Shown: piece after piece, positions 1 through 7,782 of the stretch | Layout of the letters: each line of letters starts with the position of its first letter | How positions within the stretch are numbered: position 1 is the stretch's first letter | From: Chloroflexus islandicus | GTDB taxonomy: Bacteria > Chloroflexota > Chloroflexia > Chloroflexales > Chloroflexaceae | DNA: 64,000 bases | NCBI RefSeq assembly: GCF_001650695.1 | Contig: NZ_LWQS01000034.1 | Coordinates: forward strand, 39,580 to 103,579 | Reading direction: 5' to 3' | Notes under the pieces: model-generated | The model's input: the letters and a program-made list of their open reading frames with translations, nothing else | The model's database searches: none | Told to the model about the DNA's origin: nothing | Program-made: the position numbers and the translations under genes

Positions 1-20
1 CTTGTCATCCATTGCGTGTC

Positions 21-1037
21 TTATAACTCCTCTGCGTGGGTTGCACCGGTTGGCGGAGTAGTGTGGTCGGCAGATGAGGCGGGCAACCGGCCGGAGGCGG
101 CTTCACCCGAACGATAGCCGAGCGCCTCAAGCCGATGGTGGATCTCTTCGATCCCCTTCGCGCCCAAATTACGAATCCCCATGAGGCCACGATCATCAAG
201 GCGCAACAACTGCCCGATGGTGTGGATCTCCGCGCGGCGCAAACTATTGTAAGTCCGCGTACTCAAACCAAGCTCATCAATCGTGCGATTTGCAATCTCT
301 TCCGGGATCGGCGGGGGCAGATTGGGCTGCTGTTCAGGCTCTTCCGGCTGGCTCAAGCTCACAATCCGGCCAAAATACTGGGTCAAGACTTGAGCGGCGT
401 GGCTCAACGCATCACCCGGCTTGATGGTGCCATCAGTCCAAATCTCAAGAATGAGCCGATCGTAGCCGGTGAGCGGGTCATCACCCATCTCTTCCACCAA
501 GAAGTTGACCCGCGGAATCGGGCTAAAGAGGGCATCAACCGCAATCTCGCCGATCGGCATGCCGCTCACCGTATCGGCCAACTGCACCCCCCGGCCACGC
601 TCAACCGTCAACTGCATTTCGAGCGTGGTGTTCTCATCGTCAATCGTGCAAAGGTAGTGTTGCGGGTTGACGATCTCGACGGTGCTCGGCGTATCAATAT
701 CACCCGCAAACACCGGGCCGGGGCCATGCTTGACCAACTGCAACGCCACTGCCCGATCGCTGTATGAACGCAGCCGGATGCCTTTCACATTGAGCACCAA
801 CTGGGTGCCGTCTTCGACGACGCCGGGAATAGCGGTAAATTCATGAATCACACCCGCCACTTTGATCCGGGTAATGGCGGCGCCGGGGATTGACGAGATT
901 AACACGCGGCGCAACGCATTCCCGAGCGATGAGGCATGGCCGCGTTGCAGCGGCGCGATGGCGAAGCGGCCATAGTTCTCAGCCGCTGCAATGAGCGAAA
1001 CCCGTGGCGTGATCAGCGACAGTTCAAGCGTTTCCAT
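21..1037 (-). CDS. rpoA: DNA-directed RNA polymerase subunit alpha
   Basis: This is the alpha subunit that nucleates RNA polymerase assembly and contacts promoters and activators. The 338-residue product has the N-terminal dimerisation region with the family signature LGNALRRVLISS near residue 40, a flexible linker rich in Glu, Gln and Pro near residue 235, and an alpha-CTD with ELGLSTRTYNSLRRAEI and the helix-hairpin-helix GIRNLGAKGIEEI. Length is normal. The start is preceded by a GGAACAGGAA-like site. The upstream neighbour is divergent, so rpoA appears to begin its own transcript and does not follow rpsK/rpsD as is usual. An ATG at position 12 (minus strand) could open the next gene, but only four codons are visible. 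Confidence 0.97.
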   Translation of the reverse strand: METLELSLITPRVSLIAAAENYGRFAIAPLQRGHASSLGNALRRVLISSIPGAAITRIKVAGVIHEFTAIPGVVEDGTQLVLNVKGIRLRSYSDRAVALQLVKHGPGPVFAGDIDTPSTVEIVNPQHYLCTIDDENTTLEMQLTVERGRGVQLADTVSGMPIGEIAVDALFSPIPRVNFLVEEMGDDPLTGYDRLILEIWTDGTIKPGDALSHAAQVLTQYFGRIVSLSQPEEPEQQPNLPPPIPEEIANRTIDELGLSTRTYNSLRRAEIHTIGQLLRLDDRGLMGIRNLGAKGIEEIHHRLEALGYRSGEAASGRLPASSADHTTPPTGATHAEEL

Positions 1038-1413
1038 ATTCCTGTTCCAGAAGGCTCCGCGACTCTAATGGCGCCCGTTGCTGCCATGCCGCACCGGCGC
1101 GCCCAACGAACAGTGCGCCTCGCCGAGCAATGGCGTGTCGGACTCACAGACTCAACCACAATAACGAATAACGAGAACGGGAAGCTGTGCTTACAGTGCG
1201 CTTTATTGGCGGCGCTGTAGCGCAGTTGGCGGCGGCAATGCGCCTACATGTGCGCGTGACCTTATCATATCGGTGAGAGTTACACGCTGTGTTGGTCACA
1301 GACTCGTTATATGATACCATAAATTAGCGTATTTGTTGCAAACAGTATCGCCGCAACGCTCTGTTACTGTGACATCATTGCTGCGACATGCCCGCGGGCC
1401 GTCGCTTGAGACG

Positions 1414-1959
1414 ATGGATGCTATGAACAAGACTCAGCGTGATTGGTTGACCCTCATGCTCATGATTGCAGGTATCGGCTGGATTGTCATCAGCCGGCCG
1501 CCGGATCTGCCGCCGGTAACGGTGAGCCCGCGACCGGGCTTTGTCGCGCCGGCCATTGCTTTGCCGCAGGCCAATGGCGAGACGCTGCCGCTGTCAGCGT
1601 TGCGCGGTCAGGTCGTGATTGTCAATTTTTGGGCTAGTTGGTGCGGCCCTTGCCGGGCCGAAATGCCTACGTTGGAAAAACTCTACCAAGCCGAACGCGA
1701 ACGTGGTTTGACGATTCTGGCCGTCAACAGCACGGTGCAAGACGATGAAGTCGCTGTGGCGGCGATGCAACGCGAGTTCGGGTTGAGTTTTCCGATCGTG
1801 TTCGACCGTGACGGCGAAACCGGCCAGCGGTATGGTGTCCGGATGTTGCCAACCACGTTCATTGTTGATCGCACCGGTGTCATCCGGGAGGTCTTCTTTG
1901 GCGGGCCGCTCAGCGAAGCCAGCCTGCGCAGCGTGATCGAACCGTTGCTCGGTGAATAG
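1414..1959 (+). CDS. TlpA-like membrane-anchored thioredoxin family protein
   Basis: This is a predicted extracytoplasmic thiol-disulfide oxidoreductase of the TlpA/ResA/redoxin family. It has one N-terminal hydrophobic segment (LMLMIAGIGWIVI) that should anchor it outside the membrane, followed by a thioredoxin fold with the active site WASWCGPC and the cis-proline region MLPTTFIVD. Such proteins reduce disulfides in apocytochromes or other exported proteins; the target here is unknown. The start is uncertain: an upstream TTG at 1333 gives a longer frame, and ATG codons at 1414 and 1423 both fit a short cytoplasmic tail. It is followed after 80 bp by an Lgt-like membrane protein on the same strand, suggesting a shared envelope role. 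Confidence 0.85.
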   Translation: MDAMNKTQRDWLTLMLMIAGIGWIVISRPPDLPPVTVSPRPGFVAPAIALPQANGETLPLSALRGQVVIVNFWASWCGPCRAEMPTLEKLYQAERERGLTILAVNSTVQDDEVAVAAMQREFGLSFPIVFDRDGETGQRYGVRMLPTTFIVDRTGVIREVFFGGPLSEASLRSVIEPLLGE

Positions 1960-2039
1960 GCCGCGCTGCCGCGCTGCATCAACACCAAACGCAACCGGCC
2001 CTATTGTCGCTCGTATAACCGCATACGCTTCCAAAACCT

Positions 2040-2774
2040 ATGCTTCCTGTACTCAACATTGGCCCCTTTGCCTTGTACACGCCCGGCCTAATCCTGCTGT
2101 TAGGCGGCTGGCTCATCCTGCAAGTCGTTGGACGCGCTGCCCGCATCTACCAGCTCGACGGTGACCGGCTCGAGATCGTCGTCTTTATCGCTCTGCTGGC
2201 CGGTGTCATCGGCGCGCGCCTTGGCTATGCGCTGATGGCATGGCCGAGTTATGTGGCCGATCCGTGGGCTTTGTTCTCGCGTGATTTGCAAGCCTTTTTT
2301 CCGCCCGCCGGCGTGGCGACGGCCATCGTGATCGGCGGATTGATGCTCTGGCGGCAACGCTGGCCGTTGTGGCCCACCCTCGATGCACTCGCACCGGGAA
2401 TCGCCCTCGCCGCTCTCACCCATGCCATTGCCCAACTGGCCAGCGGTGATGGCTATGGTCTACCGGCTGAAGTGCCGTGGGCGATCAATCTGTGGGGTGA
2501 ATGGCGCCACCCCACCCAACTCTACGCTGCGCTCACCGCGCTGATTGCCTTAGTCGTCTGGCGGGTGCGGTATCGCCAGCCGCAACCACCCGGCATGCTC
2601 TTTCTCACTGTCAGCGCTCTGCTCGCCGCCGGTACGCTGATCGGCGAAGGATTTGCCGCCACCGGTTGGCTCTTGCCGGGCCATGTGCGCGGGTCGCAAG
2701 TCGTCGCTTTGGCGATACTTGTCATCATTGTACGGATCTGGTCAGAGATCTTTCCGCAACACAACTATAGATAA
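2040..2774 (+). CDS. Lgt-like (prolipoprotein diacylglyceryl transferase family) membrane protein
   Basis: This 244-residue polytopic membrane protein resembles Lgt, the enzyme that moves diacylglycerol from phosphatidylglycerol to the lipobox cysteine of prolipoproteins. Family features seen are the N-terminal GPFALYTPGLIL segment, GARLGYAL, LAPGIAL, GDGYG and RHPTQLYA. However, the usual signature around the catalytic Arg and Asn (GRxGNFxN) reads LTHAIAQLASGD here, and the expected HGG motif reads ATAIVIGG. It may therefore be a non-canonical or non-catalytic relative. It lies directly downstream of the TlpA-like gene. A true Lgt may be encoded elsewhere, since lipoproteins are present in this window (modA and the gene at 23001). 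Confidence 0.7.
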   Translation: MLPVLNIGPFALYTPGLILLLGGWLILQVVGRAARIYQLDGDRLEIVVFIALLAGVIGARLGYALMAWPSYVADPWALFSRDLQAFFPPAGVATAIVIGGLMLWRQRWPLWPTLDALAPGIALAALTHAIAQLASGDGYGLPAEVPWAINLWGEWRHPTQLYAALTALIALVVWRVRYRQPQPPGMLFLTVSALLAAGTLIGEGFAATGWLLPGHVRGSQVVALAILVIIVRIWSEIFPQHNYR

Positions 2775-2779
2775 CGCGG

Positions 2780-2785
2780 TATACT
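2780..2785 (+). promoter_or_regulatory. Candidate -10 element for the Kai-type signalling operon
   Basis: TATACT lies 46 bp upstream of the REC-PAS-GAF start and only 6 bp after the preceding stop codon. No convincing -35 box is visible. It marks a plausible independent promoter for the operon beginning at 2831. Confidence 0.35.
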
Positions 2786-2830
2786 AGCAGTACAACTAAC
2801 CGCTTTTGCAGCTAAGCTCCGAGAAAACAC

Positions 2831-4132
2831 ATGCGGGTGTTGATCGTCGAAGACGAATTAATCATTGCCCAAGACCTGAGCCAGACCTTGCGGCGCATTG
2901 GCCATTCGGTCGCCGATGTAGTGACGAGTGGTGAAGCGGCGTTGGCTACGGTGGCGCGCCAGCCGCCTGATCTGGTCTTGATGGATATTCGCCTCAGCGG
3001 AGCGATGGACGGCATTGAAGCCGCGCGCCAGATTTACAGCCGTTGGGGGGTGCCGGTCGTCTTTTTGACCGCGCACGCCGACGATCAGACCTTGCGCGAG
3101 GCGCTCCTCGCTGAACCGTGGGCCTACCTGCTCAAACCGTTTGATGAACGCGAGCTTGAGGTCGCGATCGCCGTCGCCGCCTATAAGCACCGGCTCGAAC
3201 GGCGCCTGCAGGCGAGTGAACGCCATCTCCGCACCACCTTGACCAGCATTGGCGATGGCGTGATTGTCACCGATCCGCAAAGCCGGATCACCTTCGTTAA
3301 TCCGGTGGCTGCGCGCCTGTTGGGCATTTCCCCCGAAGAGGCGATCGGTTGGCCCTTAGCGCGCGTCTATACCTTGGTGGCCACCAATACCGGCTTGCCG
3401 GCTGATAGCACGCCCCACCATCCCGAATCGGTAAATGGCTTGCCGGCCCCGGTCACCCTCCTGACCCGGAATGGCGATCGCTTGCTGGTTGAACATACCG
3501 TGGCTCAAATTACCGCCGATGACGGCACCAACGAGGGTGTGGTAATCGTTTTCCGTGATGTCAGCGAACGGCAACGGGCGATCAACCAGTTGCAAGAAGC
3601 GAAACGCCGGCTCCAAACCAATCAATCGTTGTTAGAACAACGCGAACAGGCGCTCGCCGCGCTTGGCACGCTTGCCCATACCCTCAACGCAGCGCGCTCG
3701 CGTCAAGAGATTTATGCCGCCATCATTACCGCTGGTGCAACTTTATTACCCGGCTACCGTGGTTCTTTGTTGATCTACAACCCTGACACCGATCTCGTCC
3801 ATCCGGTTGGCCACTGGGGTGAACCGCTCGTTCACCGGCCGGTGCCGCGCTGCTCGTGTTGGGGAGAACGGCGCTGGGCGTTGAGTCTGGCCGGTGACAG
3901 CCATGTATGCAATTTTATCCCGAACGGGTTGCTCGGCGAGCGGATGTCGCTACCTATCAGGCAACACGATGAGGTGATTGGCGTACTGAGCCTGTACCAT
4001 CCCGATCCGGCGCAAAGCAGCGGCTACCAGTTGGCGGCAATGATTGCTGAAATGGCCAGTTTGGGGTGCGGCGCGTTGGCTGGCAAACACGCGGCCAAGG
4101 CGATGAACCGCGCCGATCCGGCTGATGAATAA
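2831..4132 (+). CDS. Response regulator with REC, PAS and GAF domains
   Basis: This 433-residue cytoplasmic signalling protein starts with a receiver domain having the acidic pocket E7/D8, phosphoacceptor D52 (LVLMDIRL), T80 and K102 (LLKPF). A PAS domain follows at about 130-245 (SIGDGVIVTDPQSRITFVNPVA) and a GAF domain at about 275-420. There is no DNA-binding, kinase, GGDEF or EAL output domain, so it may act by protein contact. It sits just upstream of the kaiC homologue, whose preferred start lies 67 bp after its stop. This makes it a likely partner of the PAS histidine kinase at the operon's end. The GAF region has a Cys pair (PRCSCWGERRW) that might bind a cofactor; this is speculative. 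Confidence 0.88.
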   Translation: MRVLIVEDELIIAQDLSQTLRRIGHSVADVVTSGEAALATVARQPPDLVLMDIRLSGAMDGIEAARQIYSRWGVPVVFLTAHADDQTLREALLAEPWAYLLKPFDERELEVAIAVAAYKHRLERRLQASERHLRTTLTSIGDGVIVTDPQSRITFVNPVAARLLGISPEEAIGWPLARVYTLVATNTGLPADSTPHHPESVNGLPAPVTLLTRNGDRLLVEHTVAQITADDGTNEGVVIVFRDVSERQRAINQLQEAKRRLQTNQSLLEQREQALAALGTLAHTLNAARSRQEIYAAIITAGATLLPGYRGSLLIYNPDTDLVHPVGHWGEPLVHRPVPRCSCWGERRWALSLAGDSHVCNFIPNGLLGERMSLPIRQHDEVIGVLSLYHPDPAQSSGYQLAAMIAEMASLGCGALAGKHAAKAMNRADPADE

Positions 4133-4199
4133 TGCCACTCGTAGCCACCGTGCGTTACGGGGAAGGGGTCGGCATTGTTGGAGGAGAAGAGGAGCGTTG

Positions 4200-5912
4200 G
4201 TGGAACTGCCTGCCGCCATCACGAACTTGCCCAAAGCGCCAACCGGGATTCGCGGTCTCGATGACATTACCGGCGGCGGTCTGCCGCGGGGCCGGCCAAC
4301 CTTGATCTGCGGCGGCCCCGGCTGCGGCAAAACCCTGCTGGCGTTTGAGACGCTGGCCCGCGGCGCGGCGCTCTACGGCGAACCCGGCATCTTTGTCTCG
4401 TTTGAAGAGAGTCCGGCTGATTTGCGCATCAATGTAGCCAATCTAGCTATTGATGTCGCCGATCTGGAACAACGCGGGTTGTTGCTGATCGAACAGATTT
4501 CGCTTGATCAGGGTGAAGTGGCGGAAGTGGGCGAGTACGACCTCGAAGGTCTCTTCATCCGGCTTGGCCTGCTGATTGACCGGATCGGGGCGCAACGGAT
4601 CGTGCTCGACACCATCGAAACCCTCTTCAGCGCGTTTGGCAACCAAAACATTCTGCGCGGTGAATTGCAACGGCTCTTCCGCTGGTTGCGCCAGCGTGGC
4701 CTGACCGCCATTATTACCGCCGAACGTTCTGGGCAAGGGTTGAGCCGCTTTGGGATCGAAGAGTTTGTGGCTGATTGCGTCATCTTGCTCGACTACCGGA
4801 TTACCGAGCACGTATTGACCCGCTATGCCCGCATCGTCAAGTACCGCGGCTCATCGCACGGTGTCAACGAGTATCCCTTCACGATCGGGCCACGTGGCAT
4901 CACCATGCTGCCGATCACCTCGTTCGGGCTAAGGTATCCGGTTTCCGCTGAACGCATCTCAAGCGGCTTTCCCGATCTTGACCAATTGCTCGATGGCGGC
5001 GGCTATTACCGCGGCTCCACCATTCTGGTGAGCGGCCCGACCGGTTCGGGCAAAACCAGCCTTGGCGCGTTGTTTGTCGCCGCTGCCTGCGCCCGCGGCG
5101 AACCGGCGATCTTCTTTGCGTTCGAGGAATCAGCCGATCAGATTGCGCGCAATCTGCGCTCGATCGGGATTGATCTGCAACCATGGCGCGATCGCGGTCT
5201 TTTGCAGATCATCAGTAGCCGGCCTTCGCTGGCCGGTCTAGAGACCCACTTGATCACGTTGCTCGAAGTGGTGGAACAGAGCGGCGCGCGCGCAGTGGTG
5301 ATCGACCCGATCACCGGTTTTCATACCATCAGCCGCCCGGTTGATATTACGACCATGCTGTTCCGACTCTTCGATGGCCTCAAGTCGTTGGGGGTCACCA
5401 CCCTCGCTACTAGCTTAACCAATGCCGGCGCCGATCCGGCCCAAAGCGAGGTCAATATTTCATCGCTGGTCGATACGTGGATCGTCTTGCGCAACCACGA
5501 GGCCAACGGCGAACGCAACCGGAGCTTGCTGGTGCTCAAATCCCGTGGCATGCGCCATTCCAATCAGGTGCGCGAGCTGGTGATGGATGCGAACGGGTTG
5601 CGGTTGGTAGACATTTACGCCGCTGGCGAGACCGTGTTGGTTGGCGCCGCGCGCATCGCCGAACAAGAGCGGCTCCGCCACGAATATGAACTGCGCGAGC
5701 GGGAAACGATCCAGCGCCAGCGCCGCTACGCCTTGCAACAGCGATTGTTGTCTTTACAGATCGAAGCGTTGCAAGCCGAGTTGGCTGCGCTCACTGACGA
5801 GATGAATGCGGACGCAGCCCTGTCGGAAGCGCGCGCACAGGCGCAAATCCAAAGCCGGCTAGCGACGAGCCGGTACCGTGACTCTACTCAAGAGGGCAGC
5901 GATGGCAGATGA
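4200..5912 (+). CDS. kaiC: KaiC-like double RecA/ATPase circadian-clock family protein
   Basis: This is a KaiC homologue of about 570 residues with two tandem RecA-type ATPase domains. Walker A motifs are GGPGCGKT (residues 38-45) and GPTGSGKT (279-286), each followed by a paired-Glu motif (SFEES at about 67-71 and AFEES in the second half). In the second domain the segment aligning with the S. elongatus KaiC phosphorylation loop reads [11 protein letters not shown], which places Ser at 416, 421 and 422 opposite T426, S431 and T432. The C-terminal 90 residues are a charged Arg/Glu/Gln-rich predicted coiled coil, not the KaiA-binding tail. I chose GTG 4200 because a strong GGAGGAGAAGAGGAG precedes it and family proteins start here; an ATG at 4125 gives 25 extra Arg-rich residues. 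It overlaps the first kaiB. Confidence 0.92.
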   Translation: MELPAAITNLPKAPTGIRGLDDITGGGLPRGRPTLICGGPGCGKTLLAFETLARGAALYGEPGIFVSFEESPADLRINVANLAIDVADLEQRGLLLIEQISLDQGEVAEVGEYDLEGLFIRLGLLIDRIGAQRIVLDTIETLFSAFGNQNILRGELQRLFRWLRQRGLTAIITAERSGQGLSRFGIEEFVADCVILLDYRITEHVLTRYARIVKYRGSSHGVNEYPFTIGPRGITMLPITSFGLRYPVSAERISSGFPDLDQLLDGGGYYRGSTILVSGPTGSGKTSLGALFVAAACARGEPAIFFAFEESADQIARNLRSIGIDLQPWRDRGLLQIISSRPSLAGLETHLITLLEVVEQSGARAVVIDPITGFHTISRPVDITTMLFRLFDGLKSLGVTTLATSLTNAGADPAQSEVNISSLVDTWIVLRNHEANGERNRSLLVLKSRGMRHSNQVRELVMDANGLRLVDIYAAGETVLVGAARIAEQERLRHEYELRERETIQRQRRYALQQRLLSLQIEALQAELAALTDEMNADAALSEARAQAQIQSRLATSRYRDSTQEGSDGR

Positions 5913-6210
5913 AGCGCCAGAGTATGAATATGATCTGTGGCTCTATATTGCCGGGCAGACTCCTAAAAGTCTGCTCGCGATCGCTAATTTGCGCCGGATT
6001 TGCGATCAATATTTGCAGAGCCGCTACCGGGTTCACGTGATCGATTTACATCACGAACCCGAACGGGCGATCAGCGACAATATTCTGGCCATTCCCACCT
6101 TAGTGCGCAAATTGCCGCCGCCCATTCGCAAAATCGTAGGCGATCTCTCGAACACGGAACGGGTGCTGGTTGGGCTCGATCTAACACCCCGGCAACATAC
6201 AGGGAGCTGA
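5902..6210 (+). CDS. kaiB: KaiB-like protein, canonical type
   Basis: This is a 102-residue KaiB homologue with the thioredoxin-like KaiB fold. The family hallmarks are clear: [16 protein letters not shown] near the N terminus, [11 protein letters not shown] in the middle, and the highly conserved stretch containing [17 protein letters not shown] and RVLVGLDL. In cyanobacteria KaiB binds the phosphorylated KaiC ring and changes fold. The ATG at 5902 lies inside the last codons of kaiC (11 bp overlap), indicating translational coupling, with GAGGG upstream. The open frame extends back to 5878, but that start lacks family support. Confidence 0.93.
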   Translation: MADEAPEYEYDLWLYIAGQTPKSLLAIANLRRICDQYLQSRYRVHVIDLHHEPERAISDNILAIPTLVRKLPPPIRKIVGDLSNTERVLVGLDLTPRQHTGS

Positions 6211-6214
6211 GCCG

Positions 6215-6520
6215 ATGGATATCACCAATCAGCCAGTTGTACCATTGCTGCGGTTGTACGTCGCCGGCGCGACCAGCCGTTCGACCCGCGCGATTACCAC
6301 GGTGCGCCGGTTGTGCGAGCGGTATATGCCCGGTCGCTACCGGCTTGAGGTGATCGATGTCTATCAACAGCCTGATCGGGCGCGCGAAGATCATATTATT
6401 GCGACGCCGACCCTGCTGGTTGTCGAACCCGGCCCGCCTACCGCGTTTATCGGTGAATTGCGTTCGTCGGATTGGCCGCGAGTGGCTGCCGCGTTGAATA
6501 TTCTGACCGATGATGATTAA
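6215..6520 (+). CDS. Second, divergent KaiB-like protein
   Basis: This 101-residue protein starts 4 bp after the first kaiB homologue and keeps the KaiB pattern: LRLYVAGATSRSTRAI, YRLEVIDVYQQPDRA and IIATPTLLV. The C-terminal region is different. The LPPPxRKIxGDL block is replaced by VEPGPPTAFIGELRSSDW, so the fold-switching half has diverged. It resembles the KaiB-like N-terminal sensory domain of SasA-type kinases, standing here as a separate small protein. It may compete with or modulate the canonical KaiB, or link KaiC to the downstream kinase; neither is shown by sequence. Confidence 0.88.
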   Translation: MDITNQPVVPLLRLYVAGATSRSTRAITTVRRLCERYMPGRYRLEVIDVYQQPDRAREDHIIATPTLLVVEPGPPTAFIGELRSSDWPRVAAALNILTDDD

Positions 6521-6604
6521 GCAGTGTCGCTTCACGAGCGTGGTACCGGCAACACACGGGGTTGCCCCCATACACCCTCGCGCGAGTATATAGGGAAGTG
6601 CCGT

Positions 6605-7756
6605 ATGGGACATGAGCCACAGATGAGCCCGGCCGAGATTGCTCGCCTTCAAGCGCGCCTCGCTGAATTGGAAGAGTTGGTGCGGGCCTTACAGATGGGC
6701 GAGGCTGATGCGCTGGTGATTGATGGGCCGCGTGGCCCGTTGATCTATACCCTGCGCGGCGCCGAACACCCCTACCGGGTGTTGGTCGAAACGATGAATG
6801 AAGGCGCCTTGACCCTGTTGGCCGATGGCACCATTCTCTATTGCAATAGCAAGTTCGCTGAAATGGCCGGTCTGCCCCAAGATCAATTGACGGGCCGCTC
6901 GTTGCTTGATCTGGTCGCGCCGGCTGACCGGCTGCTCTGTGCTGAACTGCTCTCTGCCGGCGCCGCCGGTTCGAGCAAGGGGCCCATCACCCTGCAAGCG
7001 GTTGATGGTTCGCAGCGACCGGCCCAGATCTCGTTGCGCGCCCTACGCGACGAAACCGAAGCCAATATGTGCGCGGTGGTGACCGATTTGTCGGGGCCGC
7101 AAGCGGTCGCCGCCCAACTGCGCGCCGCGCTGGCGGAAAAAGAACTGCTGCTGCGCGAGGTGCATCATCGGGTCAAAAATAATTTGCAGATCGTGTCAAG
7201 CCTCTTGCGCTTGCAAGCCGAAAATATTAGCGACGAGCGGGTCAGCGCCGCGGTTCAAGATAGCCAAAACCGCATTCGCGCCTTAGCGTTAGTGCATGAA
7301 CAACTGTACCGCTCAGAGAGTCTGGCCCACATTGACATTGGCGAGTATTTGCAAAATATTGCCACCAGCGTCTGGCGTTCGCTCAGTGTGCGGGGCAGCC
7401 CGATCCGGCTGGCCAGCGAAGTGAGCCACGGCATTAGCATCAATATCGATCAGGCGATTGCGCTGGGCTTGATTGTCACCGAATTGGTCTCGAATAGCGT
7501 CAAGCACGCTTTTCCCCATAGCGCCAAAGATGGCGTCATCAGTTTGCGGTTGCATAAAGAGGGTGATGCGTTGCGGGTCGAAGTCGCTGATAATGGCGTC
7601 GGTATGCCACCCACAGTCAATACTGGCGGCGGTAGCCTTGGCATGCAACTGGTGCAGGGCCTCTGCCGCCAGATTGGGGCCACCCTGCAATTTGGCGCTG
7701 GGCCGGGCACCACTGTGGTGATTCGGGCACCCATAGGGAAGGCTGATGCCGGTTAG
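6605..7756 (+). CDS. PAS-domain sensor histidine kinase (HisKA_2 type)
   Basis: This predicted soluble sensor kinase has about 383 residues. It has an N-terminal coiled-coil stretch (MSPAEIARLQARLAELEELV), a PAS domain at about 55-165, and a HisKA_2 dimerisation box EVHHRVKNNLQ whose His 187/188 holds the phosphoacceptor. A HATPase_c domain follows with N-box NSVKHAF, G1 DNGVGMP and G2 GGGSLGMQL. No transmembrane segment is visible. I chose ATG 6605, which has AGGGAAG upstream; a GTG at 6524 would add 27 non-conserved residues. It ends the kai operon and is the natural donor for the REC domain encoded at its head. Its 3' end forms part of a hairpin shared with the convergent CoA-transferase gene. 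Confidence 0.9.
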   Translation: MGHEPQMSPAEIARLQARLAELEELVRALQMGEADALVIDGPRGPLIYTLRGAEHPYRVLVETMNEGALTLLADGTILYCNSKFAEMAGLPQDQLTGRSLLDLVAPADRLLCAELLSAGAAGSSKGPITLQAVDGSQRPAQISLRALRDETEANMCAVVTDLSGPQAVAAQLRAALAEKELLLREVHHRVKNNLQIVSSLLRLQAENISDERVSAAVQDSQNRIRALALVHEQLYRSESLAHIDIGEYLQNIATSVWRSLSVRGSPIRLASEVSHGISINIDQAIALGLIVTELVSNSVKHAFPHSAKDGVISLRLHKEGDALRVEVADNGVGMPPTVNTGGGSLGMQLVQGLCRQIGATLQFGAGPGTTVVIRAPIGKADAG

Positions 7757-7782
7757 CGGTGCAGCCCGCTCTTAACCGGCAT
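7746..7782. terminator. Bidirectional hairpin between convergent genes
   Basis: A perfect 10-bp inverted repeat (ATGCCGGTTA and TAACCGGCAT) brackets a 17-nt loop and contains the stop codons of both the kinase gene and the convergent CoA-transferase gene. There is no T-tract, so it may act as an mRNA end stabiliser or a weak terminator. Confidence 0.5.

Noticed and set aside
135..767. 210-codon plus-strand frame opposite rpoA
   Set aside because: Antisense shadow of a certain gene; no family features.
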